A stretch of 64,000 bases of DNA from Telopea speciosissima (GCF_018873765.1 NC_057926.1:49281043-49345042), one strand, 5' to 3'; positions 20,837-33,136 are shown, numbered from the stretch's first letter. Notes: a model not told the origin generated them from the letters alone. Numbers and translations are program-made.

Positions 20837-21959
20837 ATGGAGCTGAAGAAGATTCGTCTGTGTTCAGTTTTGCTCGTCTTCATGCTTCTTCTCATGGCCA
20901 CCGGTTCTTATCTTGACCTATCTAGTTACATTAGACCAAAATTAGTTCAGCTTGATAACCCACCATCTGATTCTGATCATATGGTGATTATGTGTATGGC
21001 ACCAAAGCTGACACCACTTTCCGTGGAATGAAAGCATAGGATAGCCTATTACCATTTCATCATTGATCAGAAGGTGCATGGTTTTTTGGTATTTGATATT
21101 GGAAACCATTTTTCCACTTCAAGATTCCATTTTTATGGTTTTTGATGAGTTTTGTGTCCATCAAAGTTGACTCTTTGGTCTAAAAAGAACCACGGCCCAT
21201 GTAATCTGGTACATACCTAATATGGGGAAGTTAGAAATCAAATTTTTATCCTCTCAACAGGTGCACCTTTAAAGTGCATCGGACGGTGTACCTCACTTGT
21301 GCATTGGATTTTTAAAGATGCACAAGTGAGGTGTACCGTCTGATGCACTTTAAAGGTGTACTGGGTGGTACATCACACTTGAAAAGATAAAAATTCTTAG
21401 AAGTCTAACTTCCTCACTACTTTTATTGGAGAAAAGTTCTTTGTGGGGGAGTGTACCATGTCTAGACACAGTGGACGGTTGAAATGACCTCCACACCCCC
21501 TATGAAAGGTGAAAATCTCACCCCTAATGTGCTTTTATATGTGTGTGGCCCTGCGTTAGCTTCCCCTTATGTTTGAAAGGGTAAAGGCTGGGCACGCAAA
21601 CGTTATGCTGAACATTGTGTTTGCTCTCTCCTCCCTCCTAGGAAAATCCCCCTACCCTCTAGGAAAGCTAGCGGGGTGCCCAACTTCAGCCCTATTTGAT
21701 ATTTACTTTTGTTCTCGATCTGTAATTAACAGTAATTAAGTCATTGGTTTCATAGTTTAATAATGATGGTTTGTTAAACTTGATAGAAAAGATGGGGCCG
21801 AAGGTGGCTGAAGCAAGAACCTGTGAGTCACAGAGTAATCACTACAAGGGATCATGCTTCCGCCATAGCAACTGTGGTCATATCTGCAGGAGTGAGGGAT
21901 TTGAAGGAGGTGTCTGCAAAGGATTTCGCCGTCGTTGCTTCTGTATCAAAGCTTGTTAA
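20837..21959 (+). CDS. Plant defensin 2 (2 exons, 79 aa)
   Basis: Exon 1 20837-20903 encodes a 22-residue signal peptide start ([13 protein letters not shown] ... LLMAT). The intron is 20904-21786 (883 bp); exon 2 is 21787-21959. The acceptor gatag|aaaagatgg is the one that keeps frame and gives [13 protein letters not shown], one residue longer here than defensin 1. The mature part has all eight cysteines (TCES, GSCF, NCGHIC, GVCKG, RCFC, KAC) and the gamma-core [12 protein letters not shown]. Likely a secreted antimicrobial peptide. The intron is much longer than in the other two genes because it hosts a fold-back element (21227-21412). A MITE sits directly upstream of the TATA box. No disabling change seen. 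Confidence 0.92.
21227..21412. mobile_element. Fold-back MITE in the defensin 2 intron
   Basis: A near-perfect hairpin: about 45 bases from 21259 (ggtgcacctttaaagtgcat ...) pair with 21318-21360 across a 13-base loop. Outer inverted ends are gaagttaga and tctaacttc. In the spliced-out intron it would form a long double-stranded stem. Confidence 0.85.
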
Positions 21960-22254
21960 GGCATGAAATTAAAGAGAGTGCAAATAAATATCTTGGAGGT
22001 TCAGAACTGAAGATTTTATTTGTGGTGGATCGCTAATTGTTCCCTCATTGTCTTCTGCTCTTCCTTCATGTGGTGTGTCCTGTTGTTATTGAAGTATTCA
22101 ACCTAGCTTGTTTCCTCTGTTCTTGGTTAGAGTAGTAACTTCACGTTTGTAGTGTTCCATTGTCGTCATAGCTAATATGTTTTAAAAACCTTATTTCTTC
22201 TTCGTCTTAATTTGTAGTGTTCCCTCTTTCCATTGTCCTTCGTTTTTTTTTGTC
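21960..22254. other. Defensin 2 3' flank
   Basis: 3' untranslated region and flank of defensin 2; T-rich, no further feature. Confidence 0.4.
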
Positions 22255-22259
22255 AAAAA

Positions 22260-22424
22260 AAAAAGGAAAGAGAACGCCACCAGTCGCTTATGGGGGCAAA
22301 CGGAATGATTGTCATATCCCTTGGAAAGATGGAAATGACCAGGGGTGCGGCAGTCATTGCATGCACCCTGTGTTTGGACGCAGGGCGGCATGCTACGTGA
22401 CCGGATGGCATTCTTTTTCCCCCC
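22260..22424. mobile_element. Small MITE, ends ggaaagagaacgcca / tggcattctttttcc
   Basis: About 165 bp with inverted termini. The interior (accaggggtgcggcagtcat, cgcagggcggcat) recurs in diverged form at about 1978-2105 and 33137-33300, so it is a dispersed family. Confidence 0.65.
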
Positions 22425-22437
22425 CAAAAAAAAAACC

Positions 22438-22438
22438 T

Positions 22439-22474
<36 letters not shown>
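22438..22474 (+). repeat. (CT)n(CA)n microsatellite
   Basis: ctctctctctctct followed by cacacacacacaca. Confidence 0.95.
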
Positions 22475-22475
<1 letters not shown>

Positions 22476-22547
22476 AACACAAGAAAGAAAAAGAATGCTA
22501 ATTGGTCACATGTGGCTTAGTCCCATATACATGGATTTTCATGCTGC

Positions 22548-22695
22548 AGAGTGCAGTGCACCGCATTTGGGAATCCAACCGTAAGAACATGGGCAATGAC
22601 GTCTTTTTATGCTCTCAAGTTGGGTAGACAGTTGGATTCCCAAGTGTGGTGCACTGAGCAATGCACCGCACTTGAGAGGATAAATTTCTCACATA
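22548..22695. mobile_element. Fold-back element with gaatccaacc arms
   Basis: Arms gtgcaccgcatttgggaatc (about 22557) and ggattcccaagtgtggtgca (about 22633) are inverted. The centre (gaatccaaccgtaagaacat ... cttttta...ctctcaag) reappears at about 57990-58040. Confidence 0.6.
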
Positions 22696-22699
22696 CACA

Positions 22700-24690
22700 G
22701 GAGTGCAAAAGTACCATTTTGCCCCCTAAAATAAAAAATTGCATCTATGTTGATGCTTTTCCGCATGTTCTTATATATTGACCCCAACGCTGGTGCAGAT
22801 ATTACAAGACCAGACAACAATATCTTGCCTTAGTAAAGCATCTCTTAGTGAGGATTCATTTATTTTTGCCATGTGAATGAGTAATATGACAACTCTAGTA
22901 ATTGGATATATAGGTCTGGTGTGAATTGAGTAAAGGCCAAATTTTCCAAATTTAATTCAATTTAACACACTCGCAGATATTGGCATACATCTCCATACTT
23001 TAATTTTCCATCCATTCCAACCGTTAAATTTAAAAATTATTGTGAATTCTTCTATAGTTTGGATTTTATAATACTTGTGTTTGCCATCTAAAAAATTAGG
23101 ATTAAATTGTAACTTCACATGTGAGCAGGGGACCTTGAAATCTATCTATCACACAAAGCAAATCAAACCATCGGTGGAATCTTGACTGATAGAAATACAA
23201 TATCAAATCGTAAGTCCCCAAACCCTCACCATCAGTGAGAGAAAAAGTAACCAAGAAAATAATGAGATGCAAGAATACGAATGCCCCTCCTATTAAACTC
23301 TATCCCAAGATCATTATTCCAATCCATGATCGTGTGTTGTATAAACAAATGAGTTTATACGAGAACTTAAATACATTAATGTGTTATTATGTTTGTCTAA
23401 TTTGTCCATGGGCACCTATTTGTTAGATGGTTCTTTCTGAATAAAATCTCATATTGCACATTTCATGAATCAAGACATGTTAGTGTTTTAAAGTTGATTA
23501 TTAAAAATATTATTTTATTTTGTAAAATGTTTGTTAGAAGGTGTGGTCATAGTTAGCAAAAACAAAAATAACAAAAAAACGACAACGGATGGTACCAATT
23601 TTAAACGTTTTGATTTCAAAAGAAGAGATCCCCCCCCCCCTCCCCCCTCCCCCCTCCCCCCTCCCCCTTAAAAAAACAACATTATACTCTATAAATTGAG
23701 GAATTATTACTTGAATACTTGCATCTAATGTTCAAAATAACTATAAACATCCAACATTAATACATATATATTCAACAACCCGTTATAAGTTCCAAGACAA
23801 ATCATCCAACATCATTTCCAAATTCATACACCATAACAACAAAAAAAAAAGGTCAAAAGTCCTGTTGAGTAATGTGGCTTAGCTGTGGTGTTGTTCAGTG
23901 TTATCAACATAGCCAACACACTCCCAGAGTGATGTATAGTCAGTTGGAATTGAGAGTCATCGCTTTAAAAACATTTCTCACTAGATGCATCAGTTTGTTG
24001 CTCAATTTTGAAGTCTATCATTGAACCTAAGTTATAAGTGATAGCATGAGAAGTGTAGCCCTTCGAGTCACCTTTACATCAGCAAACGAATCAGGTTGAT
24101 TAGAGTTTGGTAGAGAGAGATATGATCAATTAGGTAAGCCATTGTGTTCAACAAGTCAAAAAAAAAAAAAAAAAACAAAAACATGTTTTAAATGTATTTA
24201 AAACGAAAATGTTGAACTTGCTGTTTTTTCTCATATTGTTGGGAAACAAATGTAAACAAACAAAAAATACATGTTTAAAACAGTAAAAATTGGGAATGCT
24301 GTTTTAAACATGTTTTTGCTAACAAAGGGTGTGATTATTGGAAGACATGTTTGAGTGATCAACAAACATGTCTTGTGGAAAAGACATAGTGTTTGGGCAA
24401 GTATTTTAAAGACAACCTTTGATGGTGACTTTTCCTCTTTTATTTATTTATAAAAAGATGGCCGTTTAGTCCATTTCTTTAATAATTTTGAGAGACAATG
24501 TCAAATTCTGTTTCTCTTTATCTTAACTTTCATTATTCATGGTTTTGTTATGTCTATTTAAGCACAACTATGAAGTTTCCCAACGTGGTCTAGTATGCTA
24601 GTGCAACGAATACTAGAGGAGCCTACGAAGCTGTTTTATCTTTGAAGCTGATTCATAAGAACCTAGTTTGCATCATAGGGGACGTTTACA
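22700..24690. other. Intergenic, nothing recognised
   Basis: AT-rich, includes a C-rich heptamer array (separate entry) and a region near 24180-24330 with inverted acatgttttaaa motifs. No coding feature. Confidence 0.4.
23631..23667 (+). repeat. (CCCCCCT)n heptamer array
   Basis: A run of C followed by four to five cccccct units in otherwise AT-rich sequence. Confidence 0.9.
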
Positions 24691-24693
24691 GTC

Positions 24694-25106
24694 TTAAAGA
24701 GAGTGGCCGGTGGCAAACTCAAGCACCGTATATAGTGTTACGAACCTAAAAACAATGTTGGGAGGTCTATAAATTGTGGGATTTTTAAGCATATTCATCA
24801 AATAATTGTACTTCTCTTCCGCTATCTTGACATAAGCTGCTACCACATCAATGGACTTGAAATCAGTGTTAGCCAACTCCAGTTGAATCTCAGTACTCAA
24901 CCAGCTGATATATCTCATAACTCGTTAGAGGTTTGTCTCTTGAAGTCGACACCTTGAACATAATTTGTGGAGCTGTATTGTGTAGGTATCCACATCCTTC
25001 TTGTCTTACTGAAAATTGAGTTTTTTGTAAAATAGTACTTTCTCGTAATTAGGAGGAACGAGCTTCTCGTTCAGAATTTGCTTCATGACTTTCCAATTTT
25101 AGTAAT
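24694..25106 (-). pseudogene. Gypsy-type gag fragment
   Basis: Minus strand from about 25106: WKVMKQILNEKLVPPNYEKV, LFYKKLNF-stop, DVDTYTIQLHKLCSR, LQETNL-stop, RVMRYISWLSTEIQLELANTD and an acidic helix. This is the order of the retrotransposon gag capsid domain (W-x2-MK-x2-L, P-x2-Y, L-x2-L, V-x2-YT-x2-F-x2-L, R-x3-GL-x3-I). There are at least two in-frame stops and no zinc knuckle or pol. A dead fragment without LTRs nearby. Confidence 0.65.
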
Positions 25107-26150
25107 AGGTCCAAGTCGCATGATAAACCTCGAATGTAGTACGTCAATGCACCATGAATGTGCATACCTAATAAAATTGGTGAGGATGAGCTCACACTTT
25201 TTCTCGTTCACTATGTTGGTTTGTCTATGGTACAAGGTAAGTATTCTATTCCCTTGCCACATGTCTTGACATGTAACCTTTGGATGAATAATATCCAATA
25301 ATTTTTAAGATGGTAGAATTGCATGAATGATTGCTAACTTGATAATTAGGCGACAATAAATTTGGGTCGTCTATGCATTAGAAAGAGAATGAGGGGTGTT
25401 TCTGTGAGACCATGACTCCAATACATCAAATGGTCCATGGAGAACATTGCTCAAATGTGCTTTTGGAGACCATAGATGTGATGCAGATTTTTTGGCTCTC
25501 TTGATTGATGATAAATCTAAGATTGTGTTTGATATGCATTCTCATAACATGTTCTGGGTCCATAATGCATTTTGGAAAAACGTTGTTTGGTACACATTCT
25601 CATTCTAAATTCTTAATTCTTAGAATGAGGGAGAGAATGGGCCTTGTTCTCGAATGCACCCAAATGTTGTTTGGTTATCTTTACAATGGACCTTCAAAAT
25701 AAGTCCACCGGTATGCATTCTCAAGAGGCCTCACGTCTCAAGGGGAATACAAGACTTGTTACATTTCAATTCAAAAGCTCCTACTTAGTCAAACAAGTTA
25801 ACTACTTCATCAAGACTGAAACAACAACAAACATAATCTCTCGATCTCCTTGTGAGAAGGGAGATGCAACACAACTGGATTTTCAATGTTGCAAGGGAGG
25901 GGTGGGATGGGATGGGATGGGATGGGGTGGGGGTCATGGCAGAAGTGGGTAAGGGAGGGAGGGAGATGAGGGAGCAGAGGGCAGGAATGAGCGTAAGGAA
26001 AGTTCATCTTCTTGTAGTTTTTTCCACAAAATATGATGAATCACAACACTCAAAACAAAGTTTAACAATGATGTTTTACCAAATAAAAAGTAAACCAACC
26101 TTTCTATAAGAGCATCCTAGATTATGACTTTTGTTTATTCTATTCTATAG
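25107..26150. other. Intergenic with (GGGAT)n
   Basis: No gene. A tgggatgggatgggat array lies at 25904-25927. 25500-25700 has repeated gcattctcat/attctcattct motifs that may be a MITE remnant. Confidence 0.4.
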
Positions 26151-26194
26151 GAGAGGGGAGATGTGAACCAACAAGCTTGAACCAAAGACCTTGC

Positions 26195-26352
26195 AATGAC
26201 CAACAACTGCCTAGTGTAGTTGGTGAGCTGTGGTGCGCATCATGCCCATGCTCATTAGAGATCCCGAGTTCGAGTCTCTTGGTTGGTTCCTCGTAATGGG
26301 CTTGTACACACCACATGCTACCAAGAACCAAGTGCAATATTCACCCAAAAAA
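26195..26352 (+). mobile_element. tRNA-derived SINE-like element
   Basis: A box A-like tagtgtagttggtgagc (about 26213) and a box B-like gagttcgagtctc (about 26266) are spaced as in a tRNA promoter, followed by a non-tRNA body and an A-rich end (cacccaaaaaagg). The cloverleaf does not close, so it is not a tRNA gene. Confidence 0.55.
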
Positions 26353-26359
26353 GGTACCA

Positions 26360-26980
26360 AGTGCAACTCTTTAGTTTGGTTCTCCTCTATATTCATCATA
26401 ATTTGCTATTTTATTTGGGACATAAGAAATAAAGTTTTATTTGGAAAAGATAAGGCTGACCCATTTAAAAACAATGTTTTTAATTAATCGTTGGATTTCA
26501 GACATTACAATTTCACCAATTTTTCAAAATCCCCAGGTTGATTCCAATATGACATTTCAATCTCATCCTGATTTTATTAAGTTATTTTATACTGATTTCC
26601 CTATTCTTCTATGTTCAGGAACCTTTCAATAAGGTGTAGATTCATCAGTCTCAGATTTTTGCATAGTGATATAGGGAAAGGTTTTTTGGGCAGATGCAGG
26701 GTATATATCAGCGTACCAGATATTGGAGCCAGACATGACAGCAATTGTCAAAGCCCTCGAGCAAGCGAAAACTTTGGATCTTCATCTGAAAGAAATTTGG
26801 GTTTCAAACACAGACGTACTTGGTCTTGTTCCCTGCCCCCATCAACAATGCTGGGCCGTGGATTGTTCTCCCTCTTTGTCTTAAACAAGGATAAATCTGT
26901 TGTTTTGTTAAACAAGGATAAATCTGTAATTTTGTGTAGTTGTAAATATTTTTTCTTTTCATTAAAAACAAAAAAAAAAT
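26360..26980 (+). mobile_element. 3' end of an L1-type LINE (RNase H-like region)
   Basis: The translation contains ICYFIWDIRNKVLFGKDKAD (typical of the region between reverse transcriptase and RNase H in plant LINEs) and, further on in a different frame, an RNase H-like IVKALEQAKTLDLHLKEIWV. Frames are broken by shifts and stops. The copy ends in an A-rich tail (aaaaacaaaaaaaaaa near 26970). 5'-truncated and dead. A 20-bp motif, taaacaaggataaatctgt, is duplicated in tandem near 26883-26930. Confidence 0.6.
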
Positions 26981-27224
26981 CACTTGTTTGAATCTTCCAC
27001 TTTTTTGTCTTGTCTAATGTTAAATCAAAGAGCGTGACAACTGGCCAGTTGGCTCCAGATAGAAGAAGAAAGGGTTTTTAGTCAAGGAACGCGTATTGAT
27101 CGTAGAAACTAGTATTTCTTTATAGTGGGTTTTATCACTTGGGACTTGGGAGAATATTCCTTTAGGTTACTTTTTCCCATTTCTGCTTGATTTCCTTATC
27201 TTCATCAACTGAAAATCGCTGAGG

Positions 27225-29105
27225 CAGGTCTTGTTGCCGGTGCAAGGAAAATATCAAAGAAGCCGAGCTCTTTCTTTCCCTTAGAAATTTTGATTACTAT
27301 CGCATGGGTGTAAATGAAGAGTTTGAAAAGCTGAAGGACAGTGTACTAATGATCTAAGTAGTACTCAGGATGCGAAGATTCAGCAAGTGAAGGAAGGAAC
27401 TGTGAGCCTCTGGTTCAAAATGCTCAAAGATGTAGCTTATGATGTGATGAAGGTGATTTCATTTGGACCATGGGACAGAGGATAGATGTCCAAAGCAGCA
27501 TGATGAGAAAGGTATTTAATTTCTATTCACGATCAAATCCAGTTGCTTTTCTTCTGAAGATCATTAATCAAGGAAATCGACGGAAGCTTAGGTAAGACTG
27601 AAATAGACATGAACATGTTCAATTTTTTGGTGGGAAATGTAAATGATCATCTTACAAGTAAAATGGATCGAGAAATTGATGCTCATCTTGATGACTCAGA
27701 AATTGTTGGAATAGAAAAAGAGAAATTAATTTTAACTAGTGTGTTGATTGGCTTGAACACTCAAGAAATCCTTTTGGTGATTCATATGGTTGGTATCGGG
27801 GTACTGGGGAATACAATATTTGCGAAATTTGTCTACAATGATGAGTAAATATTGACACATTTTGAAAGAATGTAAATATGTGTGTCATATAACTTCACCG
27901 TTGATCCAATTATGGATGGCTGAAGATTTCACTCATCTGGTACTAAAAACTCAATGCAAAATATTGGTGATGAGTATTTCAGGTCTTGTGAGGAATTCTT
28001 TCTTTCAAGACGTGGAGTATCTTAGGTTTTGTGTGGAACTCTTTCTTTCAAGACGTGGATTATTTTATGTCTTGTATGGAGTTCTTTCTTCCAAGACGTG
28101 GAGTATTTTATGTCTTGTGTGGAATTCTTTCTTCCAAGACGTGGAGTATTTTAGGTCTTATGTGCAATTCATTCTTCCAAGACATGGAGTATTTTAAGTT
28201 TTGTGTGGAATTCATTCTTCCAAGACGTGTAGTATTTTAGGTTTTGTGTGCAATTCATTCTTTCAAGACGTGGAGTGTTTTGGGTTTTGTGTGGAATTCA
28301 TTCTTCCAAGAAGTGGAGTATTGTAGGTCTTGTGTGGAATTCCTTCTTCCAAGATGTGGAGTATTTTAGGTCTTGTGTGAATTTCTTTCTTCCAAGACGT
28401 GTTGTAATAAGAAGAGGTATGTAAGATGCATGATGATTTTGCTCGATCCATCAGTGGTACTGAATTTACGATAGTGGAATGTTGTGACAAAGTCAAGTCC
28501 AAACCGAGACTTATTCTCTATCATTGGTTGGTTCAAGGGCTACAATTCTGGAAACATTTTACATAACAAATAAGGTATGTATACATCTTTGCATTGGTAG
28601 ATTCTATGGTTACGATTATCCTTATAATATATTATATATCTGCTGATATGTTCTCAAATTTATGCTTTGCAGATTTTGATTCTGGTAGGTAATGATTATC
28701 TCAACAGGTTACCCAAGGAAATGAGAAAGATAATTAAAGTGAGGCATTTAGAATTAAATAGAGGTTGCATTCCAAGAGCTTTAGGTCAGTTGAGTTGAAG
28801 TTGGTGTTGAAGAGCTTGGAAAACACCTACTTAGAGGAAGTTTGACTCATTTTGTCTGACCATGTGAAAAACAAAGTTGTTGTTAGGGATGCAAATCTAA
28901 AAGAGAAACCAACCTCTGGGAGTTTGCATTGAAATGGTAATTACTGGATGAAGATGCTGAGCCTGATGATGACAATAACATATTGGAAAGTCCCAACGCC
29001 GTACAATTCTAATTAAGTTGGTGATAAATGGTTTCCAAGGCAGCAAGAGCCATACTTGGATGAATGGAAGCTCAAATCTGCCATATATCCGACTCATGTA
29101 GTGTC
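27225..29105 (+). pseudogene. CC-NBS-LRR resistance gene relic (RGA-type)
   Basis: Pieces of a CNL gene follow in the right order: coiled-coil (FEKLKDSVL, then LKDVAYD near 27420-27440), pre-P-loop (SEIVGIEKEKLI, 27609 onward), a degraded P-loop (VGIGVLGNTIFAKFVYNDE; the normal GxGGxGKTT has lost its Lys), a wrecked kinase-2 flank (CVSYNF), the RNBS-D/ARC2 end (LIQLWMAEDF), a SFFQDVE motif expanded into a minisatellite, KMHDDFARSI (normally MHDL-HDLA), and LRR segments (LNRLPKEMRKIIKVRHLEL; DEDAEPDDDNNIL). Most of the NB-ARC domain is deleted and stops or shifts occur throughout. Functional CNLs are cytosolic pathogen sensors; this copy cannot be one. Confidence 0.85.
27974..28408 (+). repeat. 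43-bp minisatellite, about 9.5 units, from CNL coding sequence
   Basis: The unit ttccaagacgtggagtattt ... ggaattctttc (43 bp) repeats head to tail with 2-6 differences per copy. It comes from the segment encoding SFFQDVE in CNL genes. 43 is not a multiple of three, so successive units are read in rotating frames. Confidence 0.95.
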
Positions 29106-32100
29106 CTTGGATAATGATTGGTTGAATCTGCTATCCTGGAGGTCTGTTATTTCATACTTCAAAGCGCCTTCTTTTTTCTTCTAAAATTTTCTGATGAGTT
29201 TCCTTTTTTTTAAAAAAAAAATAATAATTCTGAGATTGCTCTCCGTCTTGTTGGTTCGTGCCAGTTTGAGTTGAATTTGAAGGGCTTTTGTGAATGTTCA
29301 CGGGTTGGCTGTGGCTCCTGTGAGGAACATAGTGGATTGCCTTCCCTTACAAAATGCAGTTTTGGATGTTGTTTTCCTCTGTAAGTATGCAAGATGATTT
29401 GAACCTTTGCCTTTTCCTTTTCCATTGACTTTAATTGTTCTCACTGTTATGGTTTTTATGGTTCCTTTGTTTGAATTAGTTTTTTTAGTGTTGTGCCTTT
29501 ACCCCTTCTTATGCGTGGTTTCTTTTGGGGCTCTAAGTTGTTCTCCCTTTGAAACATAAGAATGACCTGGGTTTGGAGAGCAGACAGGCCAGGACGCATA
29601 ATATAAGAGACCTGTGGGCTACTTAACTTTAGTCCTCTTTGAACTGATTATTTTGAGAGGATCTCCTTTCTAGCCACCTGCGGCTTCTCCCTGGGAGGTT
29701 GCTGTCTCTTTGGCTTCAGCTGCTGTATAATCAAAAGAACTATAAAGACCAGACTTCACTTTCTGTGCAATAAAAGGCCACTGTGATCTCTGATGACTTT
29801 TCCAGAACTGAATTTCCGATTTTTTTCTATTTGTGGTCTCCTCACCGTTTTATTTTGGAAATTTCCTCTTCCATATTGTTTGCACCACCACTCTTGATGG
29901 GATTTCTCATCGAATCTTTTTTTGGAGGCCCTCTTTTGAAATGTCCTAAACTGATAGGGCAATAGTTTTTCTTCGTACCCCCCTTTCTCTATTTATTCTA
30001 AAAAGTTCATTCTGTCTACATGTTCAAGAAAGTATTTCATCCTATAGTATGGAACCAGAGAGGGGGGGGGGTATGGTAGTTCTTTAACATTATAGAACAA
30101 GTCTAGTATTTTTTCCATAGTTTTATAATTGTGAATGAAAATTAAGAATTGGAGGTACCAATCAATTAAAAACATTACTTGCTTTCCTTCGTAGCAGAAT
30201 TTTGGGGTGGAGTAGAGTTAGTCCAGCTGCTAAAATTCCACTAAAGTGAATCTAACTTTAGAACTAGAGGTCCTACAACTTTAATCTCTTGATTGGTATA
30301 ATATACCCCAACTTTAATCTCTTGCTTGGTGTAACATACCTCTCACTCACATTGCAGTTAAATGGACATTGGACAAGTAGCGTCAGATCCTAAAATGAAG
30401 AACTTTGATTTCCCATCCATTTTTTGTTGGTTTCTATATTTTCCTTTGCGCACACTAGAACATAAGGCAATACATAACCAAGCTAATTGTCATGAACTTT
30501 GATTACTCGTTGGATGTATGATTCAACAAGTCAAAGGTTAATTTAGGACTAGTGAATTGAACTACGAAAACCAGCTCTAATTTCATATTTTTATATATGA
30601 CTGGCTATGGGCATTGAGTCGTGAACTTTAAGGGTTAAAGATGCTCAATATTGTAACTGTAGCGACGAAGATAATATGTTCAACAGGAGAGGCAGGCCAG
30701 ACGGCCCTCTTCCACAATTGGGCAGTTTTTTCTCAGCCCTATGGGTTGATGGGTCTTCTGTTTTATATTTTATATAATATTTAAGTATATTTTTTTTAAT
30801 TATATTAGGATTTCAGTTTTATTTGATTTAAGAATTCAATTGCAAGTTTCAATCGTATGTATAATAAGGAGTCAAAATGGAACTATAAGTCTTGATTTTC
30901 TCTTTTGTTCATAGTTAGAATAATTAATTTTATTTAGTTTTGGAAAGGATCTACAGCTCTGTACCTTGTATTGTATATAGTTGTTTAATCAGACTTTTTA
31001 TTATTTTGGAATGCTTTATGCTTTAATGTTTAAGAGAATTGTTCCCAGTCCTCACGGTTTGATGGTCGAATCTAAAACATTATTCTTTTCTCCTTTTCTC
31101 CAATCGAGTGTTCAATTATTCAAATTCTACTGACACCAAACCTGCAGCATATATCTTTTAATTGACCAGGTTTTTTTTTTTTTCTTTCCCCAGTAACAGT
31201 TCTGAACACATAGCAGTAACTAATTGGAGTTTTTCTAGGTCTGTAGCAGGGTTGATCAGCTTTAACTCTAAATCTGGTAAGTATTTCTTCTCCTCTGATC
31301 AGAATAGTATTCTTCTGCAGTTTTCCTTTACATTCAAATAATAGTTGAAGTTCTTAGAGCTCATGGCAACCATTTAATTCCCTTTTTCTAGGAATTCAGT
31401 TCATGATCTCCAAACCATGCCAATCAAAGTATCAAACACGTTATTTGGTAAGATTTATCATTAATTCTCTCTTGCTTTGCTAATTTTTCTTTCATTATTT
31501 TATTTGAAAAAAAAACCAAAGATTCAACATCACTTCGAATAATGAAAAGATTCTTTCATTAATTTCTCTCTTGCTGTGTTTACTCTTACTTTTCTATTCT
31601 GTCCAAATTAATATATTTGACTATATGATTAGGATTATTACTGAATATATGTGAAAATATCTGGTAGGTCATCTCTACTCTGCTCTTATACCATCAAGAA
31701 CTACTTAAGCATTCGTCTGGATATATCGTGGTTTCTCTTGATTGATTTTATGTAAACATCTAATTATTTTGGCAGTGTTGTAAAAGGTTTGTGAGTGCCT
31801 TCCCATAGAAAATGCATTCAAATTTGTCATCTGTTCCTTTTCTTTTTCTGCCCTGGTGCTCATCTTAATGAAGGTTTACACCTTGGTTTGAAGTATCCGC
31901 TGTCCTGAGCCTCTTCATATGAAACATGAAACTTTCCAGTAATTGACAATTGCTGCTATCTGATAATGTTGGACCGATGAATCTGGTTTCATCATTTGGA
32001 TGATAAGGGGTAAGATAGATGACGACCAATCTACCTGTTGGTGAATTTTAGCAAACTACACCAATCATTATCTTTCCCAGCTGATCTCGTTATAGGATTC

Positions 32101-33130
32101 TCTACCATAATTAGTGTTCAATATTAAAAAATCATACTTTATTCATACTTAGTCATTCAATTTGAGTTTAGAGTAGCAGTGTTTACCAATAATGTGCATC
32201 TTTCAATGTGGGGATCACCTCGATGGATTTGGAATAAATCGAGTATCATACATTATTATCATCTTCGGTGTGTAAACTGAAAAAAAAACATCAAATTGAT
32301 ACCACTTGTCACACTTTTGGCGTATCTCTTTAAAAACAGTTCCCACAACATACTGGATCCTGAACATGGTTAGCAACAACATGTACACATCTGTTGTGTA
32401 AAAATTGCGTTTTCTGAGACCCACCATTTAATCGGTTGTATGACTTGAGCTGATTGGATATGTTTGACCATCCATTCCGTTTTGGTCCTTCAGGAGAATG
32501 CTATGGCGAGGCTGTTGAAATTGTGATCAGATGGTGGTATGTGGTTCTTGGTAGTTCTTGGCTTCTTGCTTAGACATGGCAGGGTTCTAATTCAGCAACT
32601 CCATAACTTGACATTGATTACCTCATGTCACACTTTGGACAATTAGGTGAGAACCAACACATTTCCAAGTATGTAAGGTTAAATGCAGAAATCCATTCAT
32701 CGTTGTCAAAGTGCTGATAGAAGCCCATCCGAGGCATCTGAAATATAATGGATGAGTAAACTTCATCGATGCTACTATAAGAATTTCAGGGTAAAGCTCA
32801 ACTTCCCTACATATTACATGCCAGCTTTTTCTGTCTAATTAATGGGATAGTTTTGTTTGACATACATTTTCCATAATCATGAACATTTGGCATGTACTTT
32901 TTTATTTAGAACAAGTAGCTATGCTTGAATTCTTATCTTGCTTATTGCAAAGCTTTGTAATTCTCAGCACTTTGATGAGAAAATTGAGTTTAAAGTAGGG
33001 ACAATTTCGTAGATCTACTAGATAAGAAAAGATATTTCAAAGAAAGTAAATTTACAAGAAAAATAAGTGTAAAACAAAATCAAATCTACTTGTTTTGTAA
33101 TACTTATCTAATGGATCTAGTTAATTTTCT
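29106..33130. other. Long non-coding stretch
   Basis: No protein family recognised. T-rich, with many short frames. Two short segments framed by good splice signals (31239-31276 and 31392-31447) are described separately. Confidence 0.4.
31239..31447 (+). other. Two candidate non-coding exons
   Basis: 31239-31276 is preceded by tttttctag and followed by gtaagtattt. 31392-31447 is preceded by ctttttctag and followed by gtaagattt. Neither has protein-like content. They could be 3'-UTR exons of the upstream CNL relic, as some RGA-type genes carry introns in the 3' UTR, or part of a non-coding RNA. Confidence 0.25.
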
Positions 33131-33136
33131 TTTTAA

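Noticed and set aside
22217-22584. Overlapping frames on both strands
   Set aside because: They cross a MITE and a (CT)n(CA)n microsatellite.
23631-23667. C-rich heptamer array as a possible telomere-type repeat
   Set aside because: The unit is CCCCCCT, not the plant CCCTAAA telomere unit, and the run is short.
26213-26280. Possible tRNA gene (box A and box B present)
   Set aside because: No acceptor stem closes and an A-rich tail follows a non-tRNA body; a SINE explains it better.
27862-28240. Two overlapping 70-110-codon frames
   Set aside because: Both are translations of the 43-bp minisatellite in different phases.
27974-28408. CRISPR-like repeat array
   Set aside because: Units are head to tail with no unique spacers and derive from CNL coding sequence in a plant genome.
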